Shown piece by piece: positions 16,058 to 25,011 of a stretch of 64,000 bases of DNA (position 1 is the first letter of the stretch; every line of letters begins with the position of its first letter). The stretch covers positions 124,001-188,000 of the forward strand of contig NZ_SOFH01000023.1 in NCBI RefSeq assembly GCF_004402495.1. Direction: 5' to 3'. The position numbers were made by a program, and so were the translations under genes. Below the pieces are notes generated by a model. That model was given only the letters and a program-made list of their open reading frames with translations, was not told the origin of the DNA and ran no database searches. Origin of the DNA: Cryobacterium sp. HLT2-28. Lineage in GTDB: Bacteria; Actinomycetota; Actinomycetes; Actinomycetales; Microbacteriaceae.

Positions 16058-16702
16058 ATGACTGAGACGCCCACGCCGACCAGGGAGCTGTCGCTGCGCG
16101 ACATGCTGGCCTCCCTCGCCCCGAGCGAACCACCGCTCGCCCGGCGTCCTCGGGCGCACGTGAGCGCCCACCCGGTCGCCGCGAGTCCGCTCTATGACGA
16201 GGTCGAGTCCCGCCTGGACACCATCGCCGAGCATGAGAGCCTCGCCCTCGTGGCCACCGCCCTGGTCGAGCACCAGACCCGGATGGCACGGCTGCGGCGC
16301 ATTCCAGCGGATGCGCGCAGCACCCCCGCAGCACCTGCCGAGGCGCCCCCCGCGCACCGCACCGCCATCGACCTCTGGGTGATGGTGTTCGGCGACGAGG
16401 ACTGCACGCACTACACGGGCGAGGCGCTGCACCGCCGCACCCTGGTCGATGCCGTGCCCCGCGCCGGAGAATTCTTCTCCCCCGGCCAATTGAGTCGATT
16501 CGACACGCTGCGGCCGATGGTGGAACGCGTCGAGCACGCGCCCTTCCCGGAGAACTGCGCCATACCGACGGTCCTGGTCGTGGTGCATGTGGCAGCACTG
16601 GCCGAATCGGGCGAGCGCCGACTGGAACGACAGCGAGAACTGCGCAAGGAGGGGTGGGACATCGCCCTCCCCCAAACCCAGGTGGCAGCGCCCGGAGCCT
16701 AG
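16058..16702 (+). CDS. Uncharacterised protein, first of a tandem paralogous pair
   Basis: A 214-residue soluble, acidic protein that I do not recognise. Residues 42-60 contain SPLYDEVESRLD, a motif that recurs twice in the next gene. The C-terminal half is strongly shared with that gene: RTAID, FGDEDCTHYTGEALHRR, TLVDAVPRAGEFF, PGQLSRF and VEHAPF, ending in a charged helix (ERQRELRKEGW). There is no signal peptide or membrane helix. Start ATG 16058 has only a weak ribosome site (GGAACGGAA). The pair shares a strand with a 67-nt gap. The conserved Cys/His/Glu cluster (DCTHYTGEALH) could bind a metal, but this is inference. Confidence 0.7.
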   Translation: MTETPTPTRELSLRDMLASLAPSEPPLARRPRAHVSAHPVAASPLYDEVESRLDTIAEHESLALVATALVEHQTRMARLRRIPADARSTPAAPAEAPPAHRTAIDLWVMVFGDEDCTHYTGEALHRRTLVDAVPRAGEFFSPGQLSRFDTLRPMVERVEHAPFPENCAIPTVLVVVHVAALAESGERRLERQRELRKEGWDIALPQTQVAAPGA

Positions 16703-16769
16703 CCTCCGCCCGAATCCCCGAACGGCACGACCCCGCCACTGCACGATGCAACGAAACGGAAAGCCGACG

Positions 16770-17501
16770 ATGACCGAAATCTCCACAGAACTCAGGGAAG
16801 CTCTCCTGCGTGAAATGCGCAGCACGCTTCGCGCCACCACCGAGCGGATTGTGCCGCGGGAACGGCCGGTTCTTGTGCTCGAACTCGGCAGCCCGGTCTA
16901 CGACGAGGTGGAGACGCTCCTCGGAAGCGGCGCAGGGCGGGCACGCCGCGGCGATCATGCGATCACCCCGGACGCCCGCGCGGTGCTGATCGTGGAGCCC
17001 GTTCACCCGGTGTACGACGAGGTGGAGTTCCTGATCGGCAACGACGCCGAGCGGGTCAGTCTCGGTGCGGTGGCAACGGCGATGGTCGAATACCAGGCCG
17101 GTGCGATCACCCGGGGTCAGGTCGCCGAACGCGCTCCCGCGGTCGCTGGGCGCCCGGTGCACTCGGTCACGAAGAACCGCACCGCGATCGACGTGCGACT
17201 GCTGGTCTTCGGCGACGACGCCTGCACGGAGTTCACCGGCGAAGCACTGCACCGGCGCACGCTCGTCGACGCCGTTCCGCGGGCCGGCGAGAGCTTCGTC
17301 CCCGGGCAACTGACGGGGTTCTCCGCCCAACGGACTGTGGTGCACCACGTCGAGCATGCCCCGTTCGCGCACTATTCCGACGAGCCCACCGTCGGGGTGG
17401 TGCTGCACCTCGCCGCCGTGGCGGAGTCGGACTCCTGGCGCCGCGAACGCCAGGGCAGGCTGCGCGCCGACGGCTGGCAGGCGCTCCCCGCGCGGACCTG
17501 A
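16770..17501 (+). CDS. Uncharacterised protein, second of a tandem paralogous pair
   Basis: A 243-residue paralogue of the preceding protein. It carries an internal duplication: VLVLELGSPVYDEVETLL (about residue 35) and VLIVEPVHPVYDEVEFLI (about 74), where the first paralogue has one copy. Shared C-terminal blocks are KNRTAIDVRLLVFGDDACTE, FTGEALHRRTLVDAVPRAGE, PGQLTGF and HHVEHAPF. The first paralogue has Thr-His after the cysteine and this one has Thr-Glu, so the putative Cys-His pair is not conserved. ATG 16770 follows GGAAAG by 6 nt, and the longer open frame upstream overlaps the first gene and is rejected. The function is unknown and the protein is cytosolic. Confidence 0.7.
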   Translation: MTEISTELREALLREMRSTLRATTERIVPRERPVLVLELGSPVYDEVETLLGSGAGRARRGDHAITPDARAVLIVEPVHPVYDEVEFLIGNDAERVSLGAVATAMVEYQAGAITRGQVAERAPAVAGRPVHSVTKNRTAIDVRLLVFGDDACTEFTGEALHRRTLVDAVPRAGESFVPGQLTGFSAQRTVVHHVEHAPFAHYSDEPTVGVVLHLAAVAESDSWRRERQGRLRADGWQALPART

Positions 17502-17575
17502 TCGCATCCGATGCGAGGGACCGAGTGCCCAGGGCGCCCCACAGGTAGTCGGCGCAACTCATCCCGTGGGCGGAC

Positions 17576-17600
17576 CCCGGCGGCCGCGCCGGCCGCCGGG
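17576..17600 (+). terminator. GC-rich hairpin between convergent genes
   Basis: CCCGGCGGCCG (17576-17586) pairs perfectly with CGGCCGCCGGG (17590-17600) around a 3-nt loop. It lies between the paralogue pair and the convergent MDR gene and could terminate both. Confidence 0.6.
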
Positions 17601-17607
17601 ACCGGCC

Positions 17608-18528
17608 TCAGCTCACCCGCACCACGATCTTGCCGCGGGTGTGGCCCTCCATGCTCAGGCGGAAGGCATCCGCGGCCTCCTCGAGCGGGAATGAAAGGGC
17701 CACCTCAACGGTGAGGGTTCCGGCCTCGACCAGGGCGGCGACCGCCCGAAGGTCGGCGGCCACGGGGTTCACCCACATCCAGGTGCCTCCGTGCTGCTCG
17801 ACCGTGCCGTCGGCGATGGACGCGTGCCGGCCGCCGGGAGCGAGCACGGCGAGCGTGGTCTCGAGCACGCCGCCGACGAAATCGGCGACGACATCGACGC
17901 CGCCGGGAGCGGCCGCGAGCACCCGCTCGGTGAGGCCGTCGCCGTAGCGCACCGGCTCAGCGCCGAGCGCGCTCAGGAAAGCGTGGGTCGCCTCGGAGGC
18001 CGTGGCGATCACCCGGGCGCCGCGGGCGACGGCGATCTGGATCGCGAGCAGTCCGACGCCGCCGGCACCGCCGTGGATCAGGACCGTGTCCTCGGCGCCC
18101 ACGCCCAGGCGGGTCAGCACCTGGTAGGCGGTGAGCCCGGCCAGCGGCAGCCCGGCCGCCCGCTCCCAGCCCAGCGACGCCGGCTTGCGTGCCAGGATAC
18201 GTTCTGGAAGCGCGACGAACTCGGCGAACGTTCCACCCTGCACGTAGTCCTTCCGGCCGTAGGCGATGACTTCGTCACCGACGGCGAACTCCGGCGAGTC
18301 GATCCCCACCGATTCCACGACGCCCGCGACGTCCCAGCCGGGGATCGCCGGGAACTGGATGTCCATCAGCGGGTCCAGATAACCGGCCATGACCTTCCAG
18401 TCCACCGGGTTGACCGCCGCAGCCTTGACCCGCACCAGCACCATGCCAGGAGCGACCTTGGGCATCGGCTGATCGGTGAGTTCGAGGACATCGGGGCTGC
18501 CGTAGCGCGCATAGGTTATTGCTTTCAT
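17608..18528 (-). CDS. NADP-dependent MDR oxidoreductase (quinone oxidoreductase-like)
   Basis: A 306-residue medium-chain dehydrogenase/reductase of the zinc-free quinone oxidoreductase branch. The N-terminal GroES-like domain has MKAITYARYGSPDVLEL, VKAAAVNPVDWKV and PGWDVAGVVESVG. The nucleotide motif is IHGGAGGVGLLAIQIA, with no catalytic zinc cysteines. It probably reduces quinones or enones with NADPH. ATG 18528 starts the family-typical MKAI sequence, although the ribosome site (GGGAG) abuts it unusually closely. The gene is divergent from pepN across 171 nt. Confidence 0.88.
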   Translation of the reverse strand: MKAITYARYGSPDVLELTDQPMPKVAPGMVLVRVKAAAVNPVDWKVMAGYLDPLMDIQFPAIPGWDVAGVVESVGIDSPEFAVGDEVIAYGRKDYVQGGTFAEFVALPERILARKPASLGWERAAGLPLAGLTAYQVLTRLGVGAEDTVLIHGGAGGVGLLAIQIAVARGARVIATASEATHAFLSALGAEPVRYGDGLTERVLAAAPGGVDVVADFVGGVLETTLAVLAPGGRHASIADGTVEQHGGTWMWVNPVAADLRAVAALVEAGTLTVEVALSFPLEEAADAFRLSMEGHTRGKIVVRVS

Positions 18529-18637
18529 CTCCCGGCCAACCACCGCCCGGCCGCTCCTATTCCGTTCCCGGCGGGTCACGGGACGCACCGGACCGGGCTC
18601 CTGCCCGCGTTTTCCCTGCCTCCGCCGCAATAGTGGC

Positions 18638-18643
18638 TAGGCT
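18638..18643 (+). promoter_or_regulatory. Candidate -10 box for pepN
   Basis: TAGGCT lies 8 nt before GTG 18652. It would place the transcript start at about 18650, consistent either with a leaderless GTG start or with a 50-nt leader carrying the GGAG site of TTG 18700. Confidence 0.4.
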
Positions 18644-18699
18644 TAACCGTCGTGCGTCCGGAGCCAGAAGCCCCGGTCGAAACTGAGATGGAGAATAAG

Positions 18700-21243
18700 T
18701 TGCCTGGAGAAAACCTCACCCGGATCGAAGCCCAGGAGCGTGCGGCGCTCATTGCCGTGCGGAGCTACGCGGTAGCCCTCGACCTCACCACCGGTGCGGA
18801 GACGTTCGGCAGCACGACGACGGTGGAGTTCTCGGCCACGCCCGGCTCGTCCACCTTCATCGACGCGATCACCAGCGCAGTGCACTCGGTGACCCTCAAC
18901 GGGGTCTCCCTCGACCCTACAGCCGTCAGCGACGGCATCCGGATCCAGCTCGACGGCCTCGCCGCCGAGAACACCCTCACGGTCGTCTCCGACGCCGTCT
19001 ACACGAACACCGGCGAGGGCCTGCACCGCTTCGTCGACCCGGTCGACAACGAGGTCTACCTCTACAGCCAGTTCGAGGTGCCGGACTCCCGCCGCGTCTT
19101 CGCCGTGTTCGAGCAGCCCGACCTCAAGGCGACGTTTGCCTTCACGGTCACCGCGCCCGGGGCCTGGGAAGTCATCTCCAACTCCGTCACGCCCGTCCCG
19201 ACGGATGCCGGCAACGGCGCGAAGACCTGGGTCTTCCCGCCCACCCACACCATCTCCAGCTACATCACGGCCCTCGTCGCCGGCCCGTACTCCGTCGTGC
19301 GCAGCGAACTGACCTCGAGCGACGGACGCACGATCCCCCTCGGCCTGTTCAGCCGGAAGAGCCTGTTCCAGTACCTCGATGCGGACTATCTGTTCGAGAA
19401 GACCCGCCAGGGCTTCACCTACTTCGAGGAGAAGTTCAACTACCCATACCCGTTCGACAAGTACGACCAGATGTTCGTGCCGGAGTTCAACGCCGGCGCG
19501 ATGGAGAACGCCGGCGCGGTCACCTTCACCGAGACCTACGTCTTCCGCTCGAAGGTCACCGACGCCATCAAGGAGCGCCGCGTGGTCACCGTGCTGCACG
19601 AGCTGGCGCACATGTGGTTCGGCGACCTGGTCACCATGAAGTGGTGGAATGACCTGTGGTTGAACGAATCGTTCGCCGAATGGGCGTCGACCATGGCCAC
19701 CGCCGAGGCCACCGAGTGGACCGAGGCGTGGACCACCTTCGCCGTGATGGAGAAGAGCTGGGCCTACAAGCAGGACCAGCTCCCGTCGACGCACCCCATC
19801 ACGGCCACCATCAACGACCTCGAAGACGTGCAGGTCAACTTCGACGGCATCACCTACGCCAAGGGCGGCTCGGTGCTCAAGCAGCTCGTGGCCTGGGTCG
19901 GCAGGGACGCGTTCTTCGCCGGCGTTGCCTCCTACTTCGCCAAGCACGAGTGGGGCAACACCGAACTGAACGACCTGATGGTCGAGCTCGAGGCCTCCAG
20001 CGGCCGCGACCTCACCGAGTGGACGAAACTCTGGCTCGAAACGGCGGGCGTGAACACGCTCCGCCCCGAGGTCACGGTCGATCCGGCCGGAACCATCACC
20101 GGCTTCACCGTGCTGCAGACCGCCGCAGCGGACTACCCCACGATCCGCCCGCACCGCCTGGCGATCGGCTTCTACGACCTCGCCGACGGCTCCCTCGTGC
20201 GCACCCACCGGGTCGAGATCGACGTCGACGGGCCGAGAACGGATGTCGCCGAGCTCGTCGGACTGGCCCGTCCCGCCCTCGTCCTGCTCAACGACGACGA
20301 CCTCGCCTACGCGAAGATCCGCCTCGACGCCGCGTCGCAGGACGTCGCCCTCGAGAACCTGTCCTCGATCGAGAGCCCGCTCGCCCGGGCGATCGTCTGG
20401 GGCGCCGTCTGGGACGCGACCCGCGACGCAGAGACGGCACCACGCGACTTCATCAGCCTCGTGCTGGGCAACGTCGCCACCGAAACCGAGTCGACCACGT
20501 TGCGCACCGTGCTCGGCCAGGTCGTGCTCGCCGCGACCCACTATGTCGCCGAGGAGTTCCGCGCTAACACGGTCACCGAGGTCGGCGACGCCCTCTGGTC
20601 CCTCGCCCGGCACGCCGAACCCGGCACCGACGCCCAGTTCCAGTTCGTCAAGTTCTTCGCCTCGGTCGCCTCCACCGGCAGCCACCTGGCTTCGGTCGCG
20701 GCGCTCCTGGACGGCTCCGCACCGCTGGACGGCCTCACGATCGACACCGACCTGGCCTGGGAGCTGCTGATCGCGCTCGTCGCCGGCGGCAAGGCCGGCA
20801 CGGCCGAGATCGACGCGGCCCTGGCCCGTGACAACACCGCGACGGGCGCCCAGTCGGCCGCCCAGGCGCGCGCGGCCATCCCGACGCCGGAGGGCAGGCA
20901 GGCTGCCTGGTCGTCACTGATCGACGTCGACACCGCGCCGAACACGATCGTGCGCGTGACCGCGGCCGGGTTCCTCCGGGCCAACGACACCACGCTGCTC
21001 GAGCCGTTCGTGGACCGGTACTTCGCCATGCTGCAGTCGGTGTGGGAGTCGCGCAGCTTCTCGATCGCGGAGAAGCTGATCCTGGGCCTGTACCCGTCCC
21101 CGCTGGCCGACCAGGCCCTGGCCGATGCGACCCGCGCCTGGCTCGACGCCAACCCGGAGCCGCTCGCCCTGCGCCGCCTGGTGATCGAGAACCTGGCCGG
21201 GGTGGAGCGCGCCCTCGCCGCCCAGGCGCGGGACGCGGTCTAA
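18700..21243 (+). CDS. pepN: Aminopeptidase N, M1 family
   Basis: An 847-residue cytosolic zinc aminopeptidase trimming N-terminal residues from peptides. The substrate-binding GAMEN motif is at residues 266-270 and the zinc site HELAH at 300-304, with the third ligand Glu323 in NESFAEW. The catalytic tyrosine is expected in the segment following YAKGGSVLKQL. The C-terminal 350 residues form the ERAP1-like helical domain of actinobacterial PepN. I prefer TTG 18700: GGAG sits 6 nt before it and the product begins PGENLTRIEAQERAAL. GTG 18652, behind a TAGGCT box, is the alternative and would add 16 residues. Confidence 0.93.
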   Translation: MPGENLTRIEAQERAALIAVRSYAVALDLTTGAETFGSTTTVEFSATPGSSTFIDAITSAVHSVTLNGVSLDPTAVSDGIRIQLDGLAAENTLTVVSDAVYTNTGEGLHRFVDPVDNEVYLYSQFEVPDSRRVFAVFEQPDLKATFAFTVTAPGAWEVISNSVTPVPTDAGNGAKTWVFPPTHTISSYITALVAGPYSVVRSELTSSDGRTIPLGLFSRKSLFQYLDADYLFEKTRQGFTYFEEKFNYPYPFDKYDQMFVPEFNAGAMENAGAVTFTETYVFRSKVTDAIKERRVVTVLHELAHMWFGDLVTMKWWNDLWLNESFAEWASTMATAEATEWTEAWTTFAVMEKSWAYKQDQLPSTHPITATINDLEDVQVNFDGITYAKGGSVLKQLVAWVGRDAFFAGVASYFAKHEWGNTELNDLMVELEASSGRDLTEWTKLWLETAGVNTLRPEVTVDPAGTITGFTVLQTAAADYPTIRPHRLAIGFYDLADGSLVRTHRVEIDVDGPRTDVAELVGLARPALVLLNDDDLAYAKIRLDAASQDVALENLSSIESPLARAIVWGAVWDATRDAETAPRDFISLVLGNVATETESTTLRTVLGQVVLAATHYVAEEFRANTVTEVGDALWSLARHAEPGTDAQFQFVKFFASVASTGSHLASVAALLDGSAPLDGLTIDTDLAWELLIALVAGGKAGTAEIDAALARDNTATGAQSAAQARAAIPTPEGRQAAWSSLIDVDTAPNTIVRVTAAGFLRANDTTLLEPFVDRYFAMLQSVWESRSFSIAEKLILGLYPSPLADQALADATRAWLDANPEPLALRRLVIENLAGVERALAAQARDAV

Positions 21244-21374
21244 CCGGCCCGGAGCATCCGTCTGGAACGCCTCACGGCCCTCGCCGCCGCCCGCACCGGG
21301 CGCACGGCGGGGGTTTTGGGTATCCCGTCCCGCGTTGTCGGCGAGGGTCCCAGCCTCTGCCCGGCGGCTCTCGG

Positions 21375-21380
21375 TAGACT
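21375..21380 (+). promoter_or_regulatory. Candidate -10 box for a near-leaderless mscS transcript
   Basis: TAGACT ends 9 nt before ATG 21390, leaving at most a 2-3 nt leader. No ribosome site is present. Confidence 0.45.
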
Positions 21381-21389
21381 GGTACCAAT

Positions 21390-22688
21390 ATGAATTTCGA
21401 CGCAATCTGGCTTGAACTCACCCAATTCTTCACCGTCGATCTGTGGCTCAAGGTCATCAACATCGCCGCAATCGTCATCGGAGCCTTCCTGCTGCGCTGG
21501 GGGCTGCACTTCGTGATCGACCGGGTCGTGGGGCAGATCGTCTCCGGCGTGAAGAAGACCCAGAACGTGATGGACACCCAGGCGCTGAGCGTCTCCCCGG
21601 TGGCCGCCGTGCGCGTGGTGCAGCGCACCCGCACGCTCGGCTCCGTGCTCACCAACATCGTCAACGTCACCCTGCTGATCGTCTCCGTGCTGCTGATCGT
21701 GAACATCGTCAACACGGACATCCTCGGTTCCTTCGCCCTGCTCACGGCCGCGCTCGGCGCCGGGCTCGGCTTCGGCGCGCAGAACATCGTCAAGGACATC
21801 CTCAACGGCCTGTTCATGGTCGTGGAGGACCAGCTCGGCGTCGGCGACATCGTCGACGTCGGCTTCGCCTCCGGCGTCGTCGAGACGGTCGGCATCCGGG
21901 TCACCCAGGTGCGCGACGTCGACGGCACCCTGTGGTTCGTGCGCAACGGCGAGATCCTCCGTGTCGGCAACATGTCCCAGGGCTGGGCCAGGGTGATCAT
22001 CGACCTCGCCATCCCGTACGCCTCCGATGTGGAGGCTGTGCAGGCCGAGCTGCTCCGGGTGGCCAGGGCGCTCGCCTCCAGCCGCAAGTGGCGCCCCGTC
22101 ATCCTGGAGAAGCCCGAGGTGTGGGGACTCGAGTCGATCTCGGCCGAGGCCCTCGTCGTGCGCCTCGTGGTGAAGACCCGGGTTTCGGCCAAGTGGGACT
22201 TCGCGCGCGACCTCCGCCTGCACCTCAAGAAGGCGCTGGACGGGCTGGGCATCGGGCTGACCCCGCTGAACAGCGTCGTGATGACCGGACCGGACGGCTC
22301 CGTGAACGCGGCAGCAATCCCCGGCACCGATGAACCGTCCGACGCCGCCGCCGAGGCCGCCGCCGCCGTTCCCGATGCGATCACCGCCCCGTTCACCGCG
22401 CCGGTGCAGGTGCGGAAGAAATCCCGACTCCCCCGCGCCCCGCGCAAGGGCCGTGTCGCGGCCACGGATGCCGCGACGAATGCCGCCGAGCACCCGGCAG
22501 ACACGACATCCGGCGGCAGCGCCCCAGCCCAGGAGCCGGCCGGGAAGCCGGCAGGGAACGCTGCAGTGAAACCCGCCGAGGCGCCGGCCGGGAAGCCCGT
22601 GAAGTCCGCCGCGGAGCTGGACGCCGAACACCCCACCCCGAGCTCGCCGAAGTCGGCACCAGATCCGGAGATCCGCGATGACGCCTGA
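21390..22688 (+). CDS. Mechanosensitive ion channel, MscS family
   Basis: A 432-residue channel that should open on membrane tension to release solutes. The N-terminus is a soluble/amphipathic lead, then TM helices at about 20-40 and 75-110, followed by the pore region LLTAALGAGLGFGAQNIVKD with its Gly/Ala packing pattern. The beta domain contains VEDQLGVGDIVDVG and DGTLWFVRNGEIL. After the cytosolic domain (to about residue 295) comes a 135-residue low-complexity tail rich in Ala, Pro and Lys, which is unusual for MscS and probably disordered. The stop overlaps the globin gene by 11 nt. Confidence 0.9.
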   Translation: MNFDAIWLELTQFFTVDLWLKVINIAAIVIGAFLLRWGLHFVIDRVVGQIVSGVKKTQNVMDTQALSVSPVAAVRVVQRTRTLGSVLTNIVNVTLLIVSVLLIVNIVNTDILGSFALLTAALGAGLGFGAQNIVKDILNGLFMVVEDQLGVGDIVDVGFASGVVETVGIRVTQVRDVDGTLWFVRNGEILRVGNMSQGWARVIIDLAIPYASDVEAVQAELLRVARALASSRKWRPVILEKPEVWGLESISAEALVVRLVVKTRVSAKWDFARDLRLHLKKALDGLGIGLTPLNSVVMTGPDGSVNAAAIPGTDEPSDAAAEAAAAVPDAITAPFTAPVQVRKKSRLPRAPRKGRVAATDAATNAAEHPADTTSGGSAPAQEPAGKPAGNAAVKPAEAPAGKPVKSAAELDAEHPTPSSPKSAPDPEIRDDA

Positions 22689-23196
22689 GTCCAACCGCAC
22701 GCCCACGCCCACGCCCGCGCCCACGCCCACGCTTATGCCGGCATCCGCCCCGGCCGCGGCGGCCGCCGCCACTCCGTCTCGCGTGCATCTGCGTGACGGC
22801 GAGAACGGCGCCGCGATCGGTGCCTCGTTCTACGAACAGGTCGGCGGACGGCCGTTCTTCGCGAGGCTCGTCGCCGAGTTCTACCGCGGCGTCGCCACCG
22901 ACCCGGTGCTGAAGCCGATGTACCCCGAGGCCGACCTCGGTCCGGCCGAGGAACGCCTGACCATGTTCCTCGAGCAGTACTGGGGCGGGCCGGGCACCTA
23001 CAGTGAGCAGCGTGGCCACCCGCGGCTGCGCCAGCGACACCAGCCGTTCAAGGTGAACCCGGAGGCACGCGACCGCTGGCTCGCGCACATGCGGGAGGCC
23101 GTGGACAGCGCCGACCTGCCGCCGCTGCAGCGGGAGACCCTCTGGGACTACCTGGAACGGGCCGCCCACGCCATGCTGAACACGTTCGACGAGTAG
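22678..23196 (+). CDS. Truncated hemoglobin, GlbO-like (group II)
   Basis: A 172-residue heme protein; the globin domain begins near residue 45. Features are FYEQVGGRPFFARLVAEFY (helices A/B), the GGPGTYSEQRGHPRLRQRH region with the proximal histidine in the last RH, and the Trp of RDRWLAHM at the G8 position typical of group II. GlbO relatives bind oxygen and support respiration or peroxide handling. The first 44 residues are a Pro-Thr-Ala repeat (about ten PT/PA dipeptides) absent from ordinary GlbO. ATG 22678 overlaps the end of mscS by 11 nt, so translational coupling is likely. A start nearer VHLRDGENG would lose the repeat. Confidence 0.88.
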   Translation: MTPESNRTPTPTPAPTPTLMPASAPAAAAAATPSRVHLRDGENGAAIGASFYEQVGGRPFFARLVAEFYRGVATDPVLKPMYPEADLGPAEERLTMFLEQYWGGPGTYSEQRGHPRLRQRHQPFKVNPEARDRWLAHMREAVDSADLPPLQRETLWDYLERAAHAMLNTFDE

Positions 23197-23204
23197 CCGC
23201 CCCT

Positions 23205-23290
23205 GTCGAATTCGACGGACATTTTCGTGTTCCGGCGCTCAACAGGGCGATTTTGAGCCGATTCCGGCAAAATGTCCGTCGAACTTGACG
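23205..23290 (+). terminator. Long imperfect hairpin after the globin gene
   Basis: The core is TTCGACGGACATTTT (23211-23225) pairing perfectly with 23269-23283, 15 bp. Flanking bases pair with mismatches to about 23205 and 23290, and an inner GCTCAA/TTGAGC stem (23237-23242, 23253-23258) lies in the loop. It sits between same-strand genes. Confidence 0.65.
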
Positions 23291-23307
23291 AGTGAGGGTG
23301 AGCCACG

Positions 23308-24984
23308 ATGAGCGCCGTCCCCCCGTCCAGCAGTTCGGCCGAGGCCGACGCCATCGTCGTGGGGGCCGGCCTGGCCGGCCTCGTCGCGACGGCCGAACTG
23401 GTTGCCGCCGGCAAACGGGTGATCCTGGTCGAGCAGGAACCGGCGTCCTCGCTCGGTGGCCAGGCCTGGTGGTCCTTCGGCGGGCTCTTCCTGGTCGACT
23501 CCCCTGAGCAGCGCCGCCTGGGCGTGCACGACTCGTCCGAGCTGGCCCGGCAGGACTGGTTCGGCAGCGCCGGTTTCGACCGAGACGAGGACTACTGGCC
23601 CAGGCGGTGGGCGGAGGCGTACCTCGACTTCGCGGCCGGGGACAAGCGCGCCTGGCTGCACGAGCGCGGCATCCGGTTCTTCCCGGTCGTCGGCTGGGCC
23701 GAACGGGGCGGCTACACGGCGCTCGAGCACGGCAACTCGGTGCCGCGGTTCCACATCGTCTGGGGCACCGGGCCCGCCCTACTCGCGCCGTTCATCGCCC
23801 GGGTGCGGGCGGGCGTGGCCTCCGGGCACGTCACGGCGCTGCACCGGCACCAGGTCGACGACCTCGTCGTCACCGGCGGGACCGTGACCGGGGTGCGCGG
23901 CGGCGTGCTCGCGCCGAGCCCTGCCGCCCGCGGCGCGGCGAGTTCCCGCGACCGGGTCGGCGAGTTCGAGCTGGCGGCCTCGGCCGTGATCGTGACAAGC
24001 GGCGGGATCGGCGGCAACCACGACCTCGTGCGCGCCCAGTGGCCGTCCCGGCTGGGCGCCGCCCCGGAGCACCTGCTCTCCGGCGTTCCCGCGCACGTCG
24101 ACGGCCGGATGCTCGGCATCAGCGAGCGGGCCGGCGCCCGCCTGATCAATGGGGACCGGATGTGGCACTACACCGAGGGAATCGAGCACTGGGATCCGGT
24201 CTGGGCGGCCCACGGCATCCGGATCCTGCCCGGTCCGTCGTCGCTCTGGCTCGATGCGACCGGCAAACGGCTGCCCGCGCCGCTGTTCCCCGGCTTCGAC
24301 ACCCTCGGCACTCTCGAGCACATTCTCGGCACCGGCCACGACCACAGCTGGTTCGTGCTCACCCAGAAGATCATCGAGAAGGAGTTCGCCCTCTCCGGCA
24401 GCGAGCAGAACCCCGACCTGACGGGGAAGGACCTCGCCCTGCTCGCCAAACGGGTCACCCCCGGGGCGCCGGGACCGGTGGAGGCGTTCAAGGCGAAGGG
24501 CGCCGATTTCGTCGTCGCCGGCACCCTGCACGAACTGCTGGCCGGCATGCAGCGCCGCTCACCGGAGGTGCGCCTCGACTTCGCCCGGATCGAACGGGAG
24601 ATCCGGGCTCGCGACCGGGAGCTGGACAACGACTTCACGAAGGATGCCCAGATCACCGCGATCAGGCAGGCCAGGCACTACCGCGGCGACCGGCTCATCC
24701 GCGTGGCGAGCCCGCACAAACTGCTCGACCCGAAGAACGGGCCGCTGATCGCCGTCAAGCTGCACATCCTCACCCGGAAGAGCCTCGGCGGCATCGAGAC
24801 CGACCTGTTCGCGCGCGCGCTCGGTCCCGATGGGCAGCCCGTTCCCGGCCTGTACGCGGCCGGGGAGGCCAGCGGCTTCGGCGGGGGCGGCATGCACGGT
24901 TACCGCTCGCTCGAGGGCACGTTCCTCGGTGGCTGCCTGTTCTCGGGCCGCACCGCGGGCCGCGCGGTCGCCGCGGCGCTGTAG
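23308..24984 (+). CDS. FAD-binding dehydrogenase (KstD / fumarate-reductase flavoprotein-like)
   Basis: A 558-residue flavoprotein. The N-terminal dinucleotide motif is DAIVVGAGLAGLVATAELV, followed by GGQAWWSFGGLFLVD. The C-terminal FAD-contact block is GLYAAGEASGFGGGGMHGYR, then LEGTFLGGCLFSGRTAGR. The family includes 3-ketosteroid 1-dehydrogenases and an actinobacterial FAD-binding dehydrogenase subgroup of unknown substrate. The local WWSFGG signature points to the latter. ATG 23308 is preceded by GTGAGGGTGAG. It stands alone between two strong hairpins. Confidence 0.85.
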   Translation: MSAVPPSSSSAEADAIVVGAGLAGLVATAELVAAGKRVILVEQEPASSLGGQAWWSFGGLFLVDSPEQRRLGVHDSSELARQDWFGSAGFDRDEDYWPRRWAEAYLDFAAGDKRAWLHERGIRFFPVVGWAERGGYTALEHGNSVPRFHIVWGTGPALLAPFIARVRAGVASGHVTALHRHQVDDLVVTGGTVTGVRGGVLAPSPAARGAASSRDRVGEFELAASAVIVTSGGIGGNHDLVRAQWPSRLGAAPEHLLSGVPAHVDGRMLGISERAGARLINGDRMWHYTEGIEHWDPVWAAHGIRILPGPSSLWLDATGKRLPAPLFPGFDTLGTLEHILGTGHDHSWFVLTQKIIEKEFALSGSEQNPDLTGKDLALLAKRVTPGAPGPVEAFKAKGADFVVAGTLHELLAGMQRRSPEVRLDFARIEREIRARDRELDNDFTKDAQITAIRQARHYRGDRLIRVASPHKLLDPKNGPLIAVKLHILTRKSLGGIETDLFARALGPDGQPVPGLYAAGEASGFGGGGMHGYRSLEGTFLGGCLFSGRTAGRAVAAAL

Positions 24985-25011
24985 GTCCGCCCCGCCCGAC
25001 CGCGGCCTCAT

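Noticed and set aside
18643..20685. 680-residue minus-strand open frame
   Set aside because: Antisense to pepN, whose GAMEN and HExxH motifs are clear.
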